Made by a program: the position numbers and the translations under genes
In this document: positions 41,178 through 50,819 of the stretch, in pieces
Position numbering within the stretch: the first letter of the stretch is position 1
How the letters are laid out: each line of letters starts with the position of its first letter
Notes under the pieces: model-generated
Databases searched by the model: none
What the model saw: the letters and a program-made list of their open reading frames with translations, nothing else
Told to the model about the DNA's origin: nothing
Source: Bacteroidota bacterium
GTDB lineage: Bacteria > Bacteroidota > Bacteroidia > AKYH767-A > JAHEYN01
Direction: 5' to 3'
NCBI GenBank assembly: GCA_023251555.1
Contig: JAHEYN010000004.1
Coordinates: 1 to 64,000, forward strand
Length of the DNA stretch: 64,000 bases

Positions 41178-42065
41178 TTATTGAATTACCTTGAAGCTCA
41201 GGTCAAGGCTCCGGAAAGAATGAGTAAGCTCACCGGATGAGATATAATCCACCCCCGTCTCCGCATAACTCCTGATGTTTTCTCTTGTGATATTTCCTGA
41301 GGCTTCGGTAATGTATTGTCCCTTGATTAGTTCAATCGCTTCCCTGATATCCTCAGGTGAGAAGTTGTCGAGCATAATCCTGTCAACATCCCCGTTTGCC
41401 ATAATTTCCTTCACATCTTCAATGCTCCGTGCTTCGACTTCAACTTTCATACTCCTGTTATTTTTTGAAAGATATTCCCTGCAGGCAAAGATAGCCTGTT
41501 TTATCCCTCCGGCAGAGTCAATATGATTATCCTTAATGAGTATCATGTCATAGAGGCCCATTCTGTGGTTTTCTCCCCCGCCTGTTTTTACGGCCCACTT
41601 TTCCGGTACCCTGAAACCTGGAGTTGTTTTCCTGGTATCAAGCAGTTTTGTTTTAAGACCGTGTAGCTGCTTTACCATTTCATTTGTTTTGGTTGCAATG
41701 CCGCTCATTCGCTGCATGCAGTTAAGCAGCACCCTTTCGGCCCCGAGGAGTTTGCGTGTATTTCCTTCGGCAATAAACACCGTGTCCCCCGGTCTGACAG
41801 GACTTCCGTCTTTGAGAGTTAAAGAAATCCTGACGTCAGGATCGGAAAACTTCAGTATGCAGAGACCAAGTTCCACTCCTGCTATAATGCCATGGCTTTT
41901 TGCCATGAGCCGGAACTTCCCCTTTTGCCTTTCCGGGATACAGGCAAGAGAGGTATGATCTCCGTCGCCATTGTCCTCTCCGAGCGCCCGGGTGATAAAT
42001 GCAGCCAGGTCAAATCCCGGGTAATTGATAACAGTCGGGTGGTTCACCGGATCAGTCTTTTTCAA
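41178..42065 (-). CDS. nadC: Nicotinate-nucleotide pyrophosphorylase (carboxylating)
   Basis: ALGEDNGDGDHTS, LLNCMQRMSGIATKT, LLDTRKTTPGFRVPEKWAVKTGGGENHRMGLYD. TTG start overlaps the upstream gene by 14 nt. Confidence 0.95.
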   Translation of the reverse strand: MKKTDPVNHPTVINYPGFDLAAFITRALGEDNGDGDHTSLACIPERQKGKFRLMAKSHGIIAGVELGLCILKFSDPDVRISLTLKDGSPVRPGDTVFIAEGNTRKLLGAERVLLNCMQRMSGIATKTNEMVKQLHGLKTKLLDTRKTTPGFRVPEKWAVKTGGGENHRMGLYDMILIKDNHIDSAGGIKQAIFACREYLSKNNRSMKVEVEARSIEDVKEIMANGDVDRIMLDNFSPEDIREAIELIKGQYITEASGNITRENIRSYAETGVDYISSGELTHSFRSLDLSFKVIQ

Positions 42066-42438
42066 ATCTCAGCTCCCTGATAACTGATCGCCCGCCGGCC
42101 TGTTTGATAAAAATAGTTGTGCGGTAGATACCTCCGGTAGTAGCCAGGTTCCCGATGGCATACATGGGGCCGTCTTTCACGGGACTCTTGTGAAGTATGG
42201 TGAACGATTTGGGGGTGTTCTTCTGGAAGAAATCCTTTAAAACCAACTCGGCCTGGGTTTTGCTGTACACTTCTTCCTGGCTTAGGATAGTCAGGTCTAC
42301 GCTGGCCTCAAAATATTTTGCCAGCTCTTTGGAGTTTCCCGAACGCATGCCTGCCGCTATCTCCTCGTATATGTCGGGGGCGGCAGCCAGCGTACCGGCA
42401 AGCATGAACAGAAACCCATATAATATCTTTTTGCTCAT
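42052..42438 (-). CDS. DUF4783-like secreted protein
   Basis: Signal peptide MSKKILYGFLFMLAGTLAAA; small NTF2-like layout; upstream of nadC. Confidence 0.65.
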   Translation of the reverse strand: MSKKILYGFLFMLAGTLAAAPDIYEEIAAGMRSGNSKELAKYFEASVDLTILSQEEVYSKTQAELVLKDFFQKNTPKSFTILHKSPVKDGPMYAIGNLATTGGIYRTTIFIKQAGGRSVIRELRFEKD

Positions 42439-42471
42439 TTTATTGATATTTTTGTGTTTCATTAACAGCGG

Positions 42472-42501
42472 CAAAAATAACGCCAAAATTTATAAACCCA
42501 A
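42472..42501 (-). promoter_or_regulatory. Bacteroidota-type promoter: TTG-N19-TATTTTTG (minus strand)
   Basis: CAAAAATA 42472-42479 and CAA 42499-42501 on the plus strand, read on the minus strand. Confidence 0.6.
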
Positions 42502-42533
42502 AGTGTTTTGCAGTATAAAGGAGATGCCCGGGT

Positions 42534-42998
42534 ATGAAGTTTAAACTTCTGCTTGCCGGAAAAACTGACGAACGCTACCTGCGTGAGGGCTCTGAAATGT
42601 ACGCGGGACGGCTGGCTCATTATATTAAACTCGATATTTTTTCGCTTCCTTCCGTAAAAGAAACCAATCCTGTACGTCAACGGGAAATGGAGGCCGTCCG
42701 GTTTATGAAGAATATTGATCCCTCCGATTTTGTAGTGCTTCTTGATGAGCACGGTTCCCGGATGAGTTCTGTGGAATTTGCCGGGTTTATCAGGAAAAAA
42801 AGCATGGGAGGAACACGCTGTATCGTATTCGTCACAGGAGGGCCTTTTGGCCATGGAGAGGCCGTCAGGCAGAGGGCGGATTTTGAATTGTCACTGTCGC
42901 CAATGACCTTTTCCCACCAGATGGTGCGCTTGTTTTTTCTTGAGCAGCTTTACAGGGCAATGACTATTATAAAAGGTGAGAAGTATCACCATGGCTGA
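42534..42998 (+). CDS. rlmH: 23S rRNA (pseudouridine(1915)-N(3))-methyltransferase RlmH
   Basis: MKFKLLLAGKT, VVLLDEHG, FVTGGPFGHGEAVRQRADFELSLSPMTFSHQMVRLFFLEQLYRAMTIIKGEKYHHG. Confidence 0.96.
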   Translation: MKFKLLLAGKTDERYLREGSEMYAGRLAHYIKLDIFSLPSVKETNPVRQREMEAVRFMKNIDPSDFVVLLDEHGSRMSSVEFAGFIRKKSMGGTRCIVFVTGGPFGHGEAVRQRADFELSLSPMTFSHQMVRLFFLEQLYRAMTIIKGEKYHHG

Positions 42999-43070
42999 GC
43001 CCGGCAAAAGAAATCATTTGTATATTTGCTTATCAGGCAAGCCCGGTACACAGGTTTAAAAATTCTTTTT

Positions 43071-44066
43071 ATGATTTGTTCTCTTGTCACAGGCGGTGCG
43101 GGATTTATTGGAGCTCATGTTACAAATGAACTTCTTAAGCTCGGCCATAAGGTTGTGGTTCTTGATGACCTCAGCGGGGGGTTCAGGGAAAATGTGAATC
43201 CTTTGGCCGTATTTATTGAAGGTTCGGTTACCGACCATGTACTCCTTGAAAAACTTTTTAAGGAGTACCGTTTCAATTATGTATATCATCTTGCCGCTTA
43301 TGCTGCAGAAGGGCTGAGCCATTTTATAAGGCGTTTTAATTATACCAATAACCTTATCGGCAGCGTAAATCTTATCAACGAGTCGGTAAAAAACAAAGTA
43401 CAGTGTTTTGTTTTTACTTCTTCCATTGCGGTGTACGGAGCAGCGGAGCCTCCTATGCGGGAAGACATGACTCCTATGCCGGAAGATCCTTACGGAGTTG
43501 CGAAATATGCAGTGGAGCTTGACCTCAAAGCAGCTCATGAAATGTTCGGTCTTGATTATATTGTTTTCCGCCCGCATAATGTATACGGCGAGTACCAGAA
43601 CCTGGGTGACAGGTACCGGAATGTGGTTGGGATATTCATGAACCAGCTTATGCAGGGTAAGTCCCTCACTGTTTTTGGAGACGGCACCCAGACACGGGCA
43701 TTCAGTTACATAGGCGACGTGGCCCCGCATATCGCCAATTCTGTGAATGTCAGGGAGGCGTACAATGAAATTTTTAATATAGGGGCGGACAAGGATTACT
43801 CGGTTAACGAACTTGCTCAGACAACCATGGATGCCATGGGAATAACGGAAGAGATCAGGCACCTCCCGGCCCGGAATGAAGTGGTGCATGCGCATTCCGA
43901 CCATGAGAAGGCCCGCAGGGTGTTTGGAATTAAAAGCTCCTTTTCCCTTCATGAGGGGTTAAAACAGATGACTTCCTGGGCCAAAAAGGCGGGAGCAAAA
44001 AAAAGTAAAAAATTCGGAGAGATTGAAGTTATGGAAAAGCTCCCTCCCGTCTGGATGGAAGAGTGA
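43071..44066 (+). CDS. NAD-dependent epimerase/dehydratase (UDP-sugar epimerase-like)
   Basis: SLVTGGAGFIGAHVTNELLKLGHKVVVLDDLSGG; YGVAKYAVE. Start at ATG 43071. Confidence 0.88.
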   Translation: MICSLVTGGAGFIGAHVTNELLKLGHKVVVLDDLSGGFRENVNPLAVFIEGSVTDHVLLEKLFKEYRFNYVYHLAAYAAEGLSHFIRRFNYTNNLIGSVNLINESVKNKVQCFVFTSSIAVYGAAEPPMREDMTPMPEDPYGVAKYAVELDLKAAHEMFGLDYIVFRPHNVYGEYQNLGDRYRNVVGIFMNQLMQGKSLTVFGDGTQTRAFSYIGDVAPHIANSVNVREAYNEIFNIGADKDYSVNELAQTTMDAMGITEEIRHLPARNEVVHAHSDHEKARRVFGIKSSFSLHEGLKQMTSWAKKAGAKKSKKFGEIEVMEKLPPVWMEE

Positions 44067-44067
44067 C

Positions 44068-44970
44068 ATGGTCGCTTATACCCAACCCTCCCGGGGTGTG
44101 ATAAAAACTTCTTCCGGGGAAATACAGAGTTTTATTTCTACTGCCGATTTTGAAAACGACAGGGGTACCATCAGTTCGTTCGGGGAGGAGTGGAAGAAAT
44201 TTTCTTCTTTTACTGAAGAAGAGATTAGTACTGCCGGCGGGGAATATTTTGATGTCATTACGGAAGAGATGCTGAATAAATCTTCCGTGGTGCTTGACGT
44301 TGGATGCGGAAGCGGGAGATGGTCCCGGTATATCGCTCCCCGCGTAAAGTGGATTGAAGCAGTGGACCCGAGCGATGCTGTCCATGCCGCCCTGGAAAAC
44401 CTGAAAGGATTCAGCAATGTGCGCGTAACACAGGCAGGAGCGGATACACTTCCCTTTCCTGATGAATCATTTGATTTTATTATGGCTATAGGTGTCCTGC
44501 ATCATGTACCGGATACATTTTCGGCCATGCGGAAAATTCTTGCGAAGCTAAAGCCCGGCGGGAGTTTTTTTGTTTACCTTTATTATAGCCTTGACAACAG
44601 GGGAGTCATGTATAAGTTGCTTTTCTATTGTTCGAATATAATGCGGATGCTGATATCCGCCCTCCCTGGTATCCTTAAGCGGGTGGTTTGTGATATGATT
44701 GCCGTTGTGGTATATTTTCCTCTGGCATCAGCGGGAAAACTCATGCAGAAGTTCTTTCCCGGAAGCAGCTGGCTGCAGTCTGTGCCACTTTCTTATTATT
44801 CCGGTAAAAGTTTTTTTATCATGAGGAATGACGCTTTGGATCGTTTTGGAACCCCGCTCGAGAAGAGGTTCAGTAAAAAAGAAATTGAAGAAATGCTCTC
44901 TGCTGCCGGCCTCCGTGAGATTCGCTTCTCCTCCCGGGCTCCTTTCTGGCACGCAGTGGGGAAAAAGTAA
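44068..44970 (+). CDS. Class I SAM-dependent methyltransferase
   Basis: VVLDVGCGSGRWSRYIAPRV, FDFIMAIGVLHHVPDTFSAMRKILAKLKPGGSFFVYLY. Confidence 0.87.
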   Translation: MVAYTQPSRGVIKTSSGEIQSFISTADFENDRGTISSFGEEWKKFSSFTEEEISTAGGEYFDVITEEMLNKSSVVLDVGCGSGRWSRYIAPRVKWIEAVDPSDAVHAALENLKGFSNVRVTQAGADTLPFPDESFDFIMAIGVLHHVPDTFSAMRKILAKLKPGGSFFVYLYYSLDNRGVMYKLLFYCSNIMRMLISALPGILKRVVCDMIAVVVYFPLASAGKLMQKFFPGSSWLQSVPLSYYSGKSFFIMRNDALDRFGTPLEKRFSKKEIEEMLSAAGLREIRFSSRAPFWHAVGKK

Positions 44971-44971
44971 G

Positions 44972-46060
44972 ATGAAAAAAATTCTTTTCATAGCGGCACA
45001 CAGGAAAGACCGCGCTCCCGGGCAGCGTTTCAGGTTTGAACAGTATTTTTCGTTCCTCGAAGAAAACGGTTATCAATGCCACCTTTCTTTTATCGTTACT
45101 GAAAAAGACGACCAGGTATTATACAAAGAAGGACATTACCTTCAGAAATTTTTCATTGCCCTGAAAGGCGCCCTGAAAAGGCTTCAGGAAGTTATTAATG
45201 CCCGGGAATATGATATAATATTCATCTTCAGGGAAGCGTTCTTTACGGGTTCATATTTTTTCGAAAGATGGTTCAGGAAATCGGGAGCTAAAATTGTGTT
45301 TGATTTTGATGATGCCATATGGGTTGATAATATTTCGGAGGGGAATAAGAAATTCCGCTGGATGAAAGATTCTGCCAAAACGCCTTCTATCATTGCACTG
45401 TCGGACATGGTATTTGCAGGAAACAGGTATCTTGCGGATTACGCTTCGAAGTATAACGGCAATGTGAAGATTATTCCAACGACCATTGATACCGATAAGT
45501 ACCGGCATTCGGGGAGAACCCCGGAGGCCGGAGAGCCTGTAACTATAGGGTGGAGCGGCAGCATTACCACCATCCGGCATTTTGAATATGCAGTGCCCTT
45601 TCTCAGGATTATTAAGCAGACATATGGCGACAGGGTGAAAATAAAGGTGGTTGGTGACCGGTCATACCGGAACGATGAACTTGGTGTTTGCGGCCTGGCG
45701 TGGATTGCTGAGGATGAAATAAAGGAACTTTCAGAGTTTGATATCGGCATCATGCCCCTCCCGGATGACGAATGGGCAAAAGGGAAATGCGGGCTGAAGG
45801 GGCTGCAATACATGGCTCTCGGCATCCCGACTGTCATGTCGCCTGTGGGTGTGAATGCAGAAATCATACAGGATGGGGTCAATGGATTTCTTGCTTCCTC
45901 TGTTCAGGAATGGGTAAATAAACTGTCTGTCCTGATAGAGTCTCCGGAACTAAGAAAAAAAACAGGAGATGCCGGTCTTGCAACGGTTGTGGAGAAATAT
46001 TCGGTTCATGCCCAGAAGCATAACTATCTCCGTTATTTCAATGAACTGATTAATTCATGA
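44972..46060 (+). CDS. Glycosyltransferase family 4-like
   Basis: KKILFIAAHRKDRAPGQRFRFEQYFSFL, VFDFDDAIWVDN, GWSGSITTIRHFEYAVPFLR. Start at ATG 44972. Confidence 0.85.
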   Translation: MKKILFIAAHRKDRAPGQRFRFEQYFSFLEENGYQCHLSFIVTEKDDQVLYKEGHYLQKFFIALKGALKRLQEVINAREYDIIFIFREAFFTGSYFFERWFRKSGAKIVFDFDDAIWVDNISEGNKKFRWMKDSAKTPSIIALSDMVFAGNRYLADYASKYNGNVKIIPTTIDTDKYRHSGRTPEAGEPVTIGWSGSITTIRHFEYAVPFLRIIKQTYGDRVKIKVVGDRSYRNDELGVCGLAWIAEDEIKELSEFDIGIMPLPDDEWAKGKCGLKGLQYMALGIPTVMSPVGVNAEIIQDGVNGFLASSVQEWVNKLSVLIESPELRKKTGDAGLATVVEKYSVHAQKHNYLRYFNELINS

Positions 46061-46066
46061 TTAAAG

Positions 46067-47443
46067 ATGGGATCTCCTCCTGAAATACCTACGGGTTATA
46101 CGGTTTTTGATATCATTTTGTCAGTGTTTTATTCCCTTGTGCTCATCATAGTTGCGACTTCAATCAGGAACGCGAATGTTGATAAACACCCGCATTTCAG
46201 GTATATTGTTGGCGGGCTCGTCGTGAAAATAATCGGCGCTGCCTCCCTTTGCAGTGTTTATCTTTTTTACTATGGGGGAGGGGACACGCTTGGTTATTTT
46301 TACAATGGAAATGTTCTTGCCCGTCTTTTTTTTAAGGAACCCCTGATTTTTTTTCGTATTGTCTTTCTCAGGGATTGCACCAGGGAGACATTTTCCTATT
46401 TCACACATGAAACCGGGGAGCCTTACCACTGGTTCTTCAGTGACCCTCTTACATATTTCATCCCCCGGTTTATATCCGTGTTTGAAATAATCTCGTTTGA
46501 AAATTACCTGGCCACTTCTATCCTGATAACTGCCATTTCATATACCGGACTCTGGAAATTATATACTGTTTTTGTGGAGGAATTTCCTGAGCTGAAAAAA
46601 GAAATGGCTATTGCAGTATTATTTGTTCCATCTGTTTTTTTCTGGGGCTCCGGTATTTTAAAAGACCCTATTACAATATCTGCTGTGGGGTGGTATACTT
46701 ATGCATTTTATCATTTTTTTGTTAAAAAAAGATTTCGTCTTTCATTTATCATATACCTGGTGGTTAGCTCATACATTATGCTTGCTATCAAACCGTATAT
46801 TTTCTACGCGCTTATTCCCGGGTCGCTGGTTTGGTCATTGTTTGATTTTCTTAAAAGAGTAAAAGGCGGATTTATGAAAGTGGCTGTTTTTCCGATGTTC
46901 CTTGCCGTTTTCTTTGTGATAGGATATTTTGTTTTAACAAAGCTTGGGAGTGATAAAGGCAATTATTCCCTGTCATATCTCATGGAGTACTCTACGCTCG
47001 TTAATATAGATCTGAAAAAAGTAAATTTCGGAGCGAGTAGTTTTGACCTGGGAGATTATGACCCGACTATTTCAGGAATGCTCTCCAAAGCGCCCCAGGC
47101 AATTAATGCGGCCTTGTTCCGGCCCTACCTTTGGGAGGTGAAAAATGTCATTATGCTTATATCTGCGCTGGAAAATACTGTGATACTGTTTCTTGTTATA
47201 CAGCTCATCATTAAAATGAAATTCCTCAAAACGATGGTATTTATTGCAGAGAACCCTCTTCAGTTATTCTGTGTGTTTTTTGTTCTTCTTTTCTCTTTCT
47301 CTGTGGGAGTTACCACTTCCAACTTTGGCAGCCTGGTTCGGTACAAAATTCCTGCCATGCCATTTTTTATTGCTTCTATTTTTATTATGAGGTATTACAA
47401 TCAGAAGGAACGGGAAGCTGCCATGATGGGAACAAAAAAGTGA
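46067..47443 (+). CDS. Polytopic membrane protein (candidate Wzy/EpsG-like polymerase or GT-C)
   Basis: 458 aa, about 10 TM segments, GGGDTLGYFYNG and FWGSGILKDPITI; located in a glycan operon. Confidence 0.55.
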   Translation: MGSPPEIPTGYTVFDIILSVFYSLVLIIVATSIRNANVDKHPHFRYIVGGLVVKIIGAASLCSVYLFYYGGGDTLGYFYNGNVLARLFFKEPLIFFRIVFLRDCTRETFSYFTHETGEPYHWFFSDPLTYFIPRFISVFEIISFENYLATSILITAISYTGLWKLYTVFVEEFPELKKEMAIAVLFVPSVFFWGSGILKDPITISAVGWYTYAFYHFFVKKRFRLSFIIYLVVSSYIMLAIKPYIFYALIPGSLVWSLFDFLKRVKGGFMKVAVFPMFLAVFFVIGYFVLTKLGSDKGNYSLSYLMEYSTLVNIDLKKVNFGASSFDLGDYDPTISGMLSKAPQAINAALFRPYLWEVKNVIMLISALENTVILFLVIQLIIKMKFLKTMVFIAENPLQLFCVFFVLLFSFSVGVTTSNFGSLVRYKIPAMPFFIASIFIMRYYNQKEREAAMMGTKK

Positions 47444-47444
47444 T

Positions 47445-48587
47445 TTATAGTTCCTGCTCCTTTTTTACAATATAACTGAACTTTTCTTTCAGGCGCAGGA
47501 AGTAGCTTTCGAAATAATGATAGGATAGCCACCCTATCACCATGGAAAGTATAAAAGCAAGAATGGGGAGCCATAGAAAAATTTCAAGGAGCGTTTCTTT
47601 TACTCCTGCATATTTTAGGATGTAGACTGCCGTCAGGATACCTATAAAATGAAGGCAATACAGGCTGTATGTGTATGTACCCAGTTTTGTGATTATTCTC
47701 CACCTTCCCACCTTGAAAAAGGAATTATCAGAATAGGTCTGTTCAAGAATGATGAACGCAAAAAATACAGACAGTACAATCCTCTCAAAAACAAATGATG
47801 TCATATTTTCCCGGAAAATCAGGTACCGGAAATAAAGCAGGACCGCTCCTGCCAGGTATAAACAGACGATGGTTTTCCGTTTCATGTTTTTAAAATAGCT
47901 TCTGAATGAATCCTTTCCTATGGAAAGATAAGCGCACATTCCGCCAATACCCATATCCGATATGACACTCATGGTGTGAAAGTCCAGTATCCTGTATGCA
48001 TAGGTATGACAGGCCCTGAAGATAACCGACGAAAGAATCAGCCCCGCAAAAAATTTCATATAGTGGCGGGAAGGCAGGTATGCAAGTATAAAGGGCCAGA
48101 CAAAATAAAACTGCTCTTCGATTCCCACTGACCATAAGGCGCCCAGAATTGAAGAATCAGGAAAGTCATTTGCAATATTGTTGAAGTTGGGAAGAAAAAA
48201 AAGAAAATAGGAAAGCTGTGCGGTTTCAGAAGGCACTCCTCCCATGAGCAGTTTTATCCTTGGAAAAATATAGAAGCCAAAGATTACACAGAAAAAATAA
48301 AGCGGCCAAATCCGCAATGCCCGTCTTATATAAAATTTCACAAAGTCAATTTTCCCGTTCATCATTTTTTCAGATAAGAGGAGGTAAGTGATGAGGAACC
48401 CCGACAGCACAAAGAAACAGTTTACTCCAAGATCCCCGTTGAGGGCTATTTTGTAAAAGAATTTATAAACAGGATTCTGCTCCATCCCGGGATCTGAAGT
48501 GTAGAAAACATGATAAAAAAAGATTGCTAAAAATGAAAAGAACCTCAGCCCGTCAAGGTTTTCAAAATATAAGTTTCTTTTTATCAT
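47445..48587 (-). CDS. Acyltransferase family 3 (OafA/YrhL-like)
   Basis: NLDGLRFFSFLAIFFYHVF, GDLGVNCFFVLSGFLITYLLL, RRALRIWPLYF, SVGIEEQFYFVWPF. Confidence 0.92.
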   Translation of the reverse strand: MIKRNLYFENLDGLRFFSFLAIFFYHVFYTSDPGMEQNPVYKFFYKIALNGDLGVNCFFVLSGFLITYLLLSEKMMNGKIDFVKFYIRRALRIWPLYFFCVIFGFYIFPRIKLLMGGVPSETAQLSYFLFFLPNFNNIANDFPDSSILGALWSVGIEEQFYFVWPFILAYLPSRHYMKFFAGLILSSVIFRACHTYAYRILDFHTMSVISDMGIGGMCAYLSIGKDSFRSYFKNMKRKTIVCLYLAGAVLLYFRYLIFRENMTSFVFERIVLSVFFAFIILEQTYSDNSFFKVGRWRIITKLGTYTYSLYCLHFIGILTAVYILKYAGVKETLLEIFLWLPILAFILSMVIGWLSYHYFESYFLRLKEKFSYIVKKEQEL

Positions 48588-49801
48588 AGTACATCTTTGT
48601 AGAGGTCATAATAGGCTGCGACACCTTTCCTGATATCGTAGTAATCTTCTGCATAAGCCCTCAGTCTTTGTTTATCTGCAGGGTTGTTTTTAAACTCCTT
48701 AAGAACATTCGTGTATTGCTCCCCGCTCAGGGATTCCAGCAGGTAGCCCCCCCGGGGGTATTTTTCTGCCAGGTAGTCGAGATCTCCTATGCCTTTTCCA
48801 GAAATAAAGGGCAGTCCGCATGCCCAGTATTCCCCGAGTTTTGTGGGGCTGCGCCCTATTGATGAAAAGCGGTGGTCATAAAAAATAAGGCCAAGGTCTC
48901 CTGCCATAAGATAACTGGAAACCCCGGTGAAAGGAACCCCGGCAATCCTGATCTTTTCGGGAGGGAGGTTATAAGGCGCAATAAGTTTCATCACTGTTTC
49001 CTGCTCAGCCTGGGTTAAAAACAGCAGCACGGAATTTTCATTAATTTTTTCAAGTTGTGTTCTGAAGACTTCGCAAACTACGTCTGTCCTGTAATTGCCT
49101 CCCACGGAACCGCTGTATACAAGCACAACAGCCGATTCGGGGATGTTAAGCTTCGATCTTACCCGGTTTCTCTCTCCCCTGTCAAACGGCCTGAAAATAT
49201 CAAAATCCACGCAGGTAGGGATCACGGCGATTTTGTCTTCCTCTTTCAGCTTTTTGCTTACGATAAATTCTTTGCCCGCATGTGTGAGAGACACTGCCCT
49301 GTCGGATTCACGGAAAAATGCCCGCTCGAGGTGTTTGAAATATCTGTAGACCGGAATATACAGAGGATTGTTCCACAGACCGCTCTCTCTCTTTTCGTCG
49401 GCCCACCAGCCTCTCATGTCAAAAATGAATTTCGACCCGAATCGCTGTTTACATTTTCTGCCGAGTAAAGCAGGTATATATCCCCTGCAGTGAACAATGT
49501 CAAAATGTTTTTTCCTGTAGAGATCTTTGATGAGACTCCATCCTCTCCGAAGGTCGTTAAGTGTGGATAATACCGGCGGCTTTTTTGTATATGGCAGCGG
49601 ATGCCAGCGGATGTCATACCCGGAAATAAATGATTCAACTATCCCCTGGCTGCTTTTGTAAGTACCGGGTTTCTCATAGCTAACAATGTCAAAGCCGGTA
49701 TTTTCCCGGCTGAGCAGCCTGAGGTAGGCAAGTACCTGCGACTGGCCTAGGGGATCGGTCATCCCGTCGTATGAAATATATAATATTTTTTTTGAAGACA
49801 T
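48584..49801 (-). CDS. Glycosyltransferase (GT-B, family 4-like)
   Basis: KKILYISYDGMTDPLGQSQVLAYLRLLS, FIFDMRGWWADE, SPTKLGEYWACGLPFISG. Start at MSSKKILYIS. Confidence 0.87.
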   Translation of the reverse strand: MSSKKILYISYDGMTDPLGQSQVLAYLRLLSRENTGFDIVSYEKPGTYKSSQGIVESFISGYDIRWHPLPYTKKPPVLSTLNDLRRGWSLIKDLYRKKHFDIVHCRGYIPALLGRKCKQRFGSKFIFDMRGWWADEKRESGLWNNPLYIPVYRYFKHLERAFFRESDRAVSLTHAGKEFIVSKKLKEEDKIAVIPTCVDFDIFRPFDRGERNRVRSKLNIPESAVVLVYSGSVGGNYRTDVVCEVFRTQLEKINENSVLLFLTQAEQETVMKLIAPYNLPPEKIRIAGVPFTGVSSYLMAGDLGLIFYDHRFSSIGRSPTKLGEYWACGLPFISGKGIGDLDYLAEKYPRGGYLLESLSGEQYTNVLKEFKNNPADKQRLRAYAEDYYDIRKGVAAYYDLYKDVL

Positions 49802-49829
49802 GGAGGGCTGGCTGTGTTGTCCGTCAGGA

Positions 49830-50819
49830 TTAAAAAGAAGAAATCCGGTATTCATCCCTCATCCAGCTGATGAATTCTTCCAGTCCTTCCCGCAAGGGTT
49901 TCAGGGGCTGGTAGTTAAGAAGCCTTGAAGCTTTCGATATATCCGCATAAGTCAGTTCCACATCCCCGGCCTGCTCCGGCAGGCAGGTGATATTTTTTTG
50001 TTTCCCGGTGAGTTCGTAGAGCATTTCTACCAGGTCTTTCAGTTTTACCGGTTTATTGTTGCCGATATTGATGATTTCATAAGCATTGTTGTTTTTCATC
50101 AGAAAATCAACAGCCCCAAGGATACCGTTTACAATATCTCCCACAAAAGTATAATCCCTTGCAGTTTCCCCTTTACCGTATAGCGTGATGGGTTTGTTTT
50201 CGGACATCAGTCTCACGAATTTATGTATAGCGAGATCCGGCCGCTGGCGCGGACCGTAAACAGTAAAAAAGCGAAGGTTCAGTACATCAATCCTATAAAG
50301 GTGATGATAAGTGTGTGTGAGCAGTTCGCAGGATTTCTTTGTGAACGCATAGGGGGAGATGGGGTGATCTACATTGTCATCTTCGCCGAAAGGAGTTTTT
50401 TTGTTGTTCCCGTAAATAGAGGAAGAAGATCCGAAAACAAGTTTTCGGATTCCCCTGTCTTTCATCAGTTCGAGGATATTTAATGTCCCCGTGATATTGG
50501 AACGGAGATAGGCTTCCGGGTTCTTAATGGACGGAAGAACCCCCGCCTTTGCTGCGAGGTGAATAACTACGTTATAATTATCCCGCAGATTTTCCGTCCC
50601 GTTTTCTTCCGACAGATCTGTTTCAACAAATCGGAACATGCTGTTTTGCATACTTGCAGAGAGGTTCCGGAGTTTTATTTTTTTATCGTAAAAAGGGTCG
50701 AAATTGTCAACCCCCGTCACCCTGTGCCCTTCTGCAAGCAGTTTTTCGCAGAGGTGAGACCCTATAAACCCTGCACATCCTGTGAGCAATACGTGCAGCT
50801 TATTATTTGATACATTCAT
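49830..50819 (-). CDS. NAD-dependent epimerase (UDP-glucuronate 4-epimerase-like)
   Basis: LLTGCAGFIGSHLCEKLLAEGHRVTGVDNFDPFYD, SPYAFTKKSCE, LRFFTVYGPRQRPDLAIHKF. Confidence 0.9.
   Translation of the reverse strand: MNVSNNKLHVLLTGCAGFIGSHLCEKLLAEGHRVTGVDNFDPFYDKKIKLRNLSASMQNSMFRFVETDLSEENGTENLRDNYNVVIHLAAKAGVLPSIKNPEAYLRSNITGTLNILELMKDRGIRKLVFGSSSSIYGNNKKTPFGEDDNVDHPISPYAFTKKSCELLTHTYHHLYRIDVLNLRFFTVYGPRQRPDLAIHKFVRLMSENKPITLYGKGETARDYTFVGDIVNGILGAVDFLMKNNNAYEIINIGNNKPVKLKDLVEMLYELTGKQKNITCLPEQAGDVELTYADISKASRLLNYQPLKPLREGLEEFISWMRDEYRISSF

Noticed and set aside
43056-43952. 298-aa minus-strand ORF antisense to the epimerase
   Set aside because: Opposes a gene with clear Rossmann and YxxxK motifs; sequence looks like random antisense translation.
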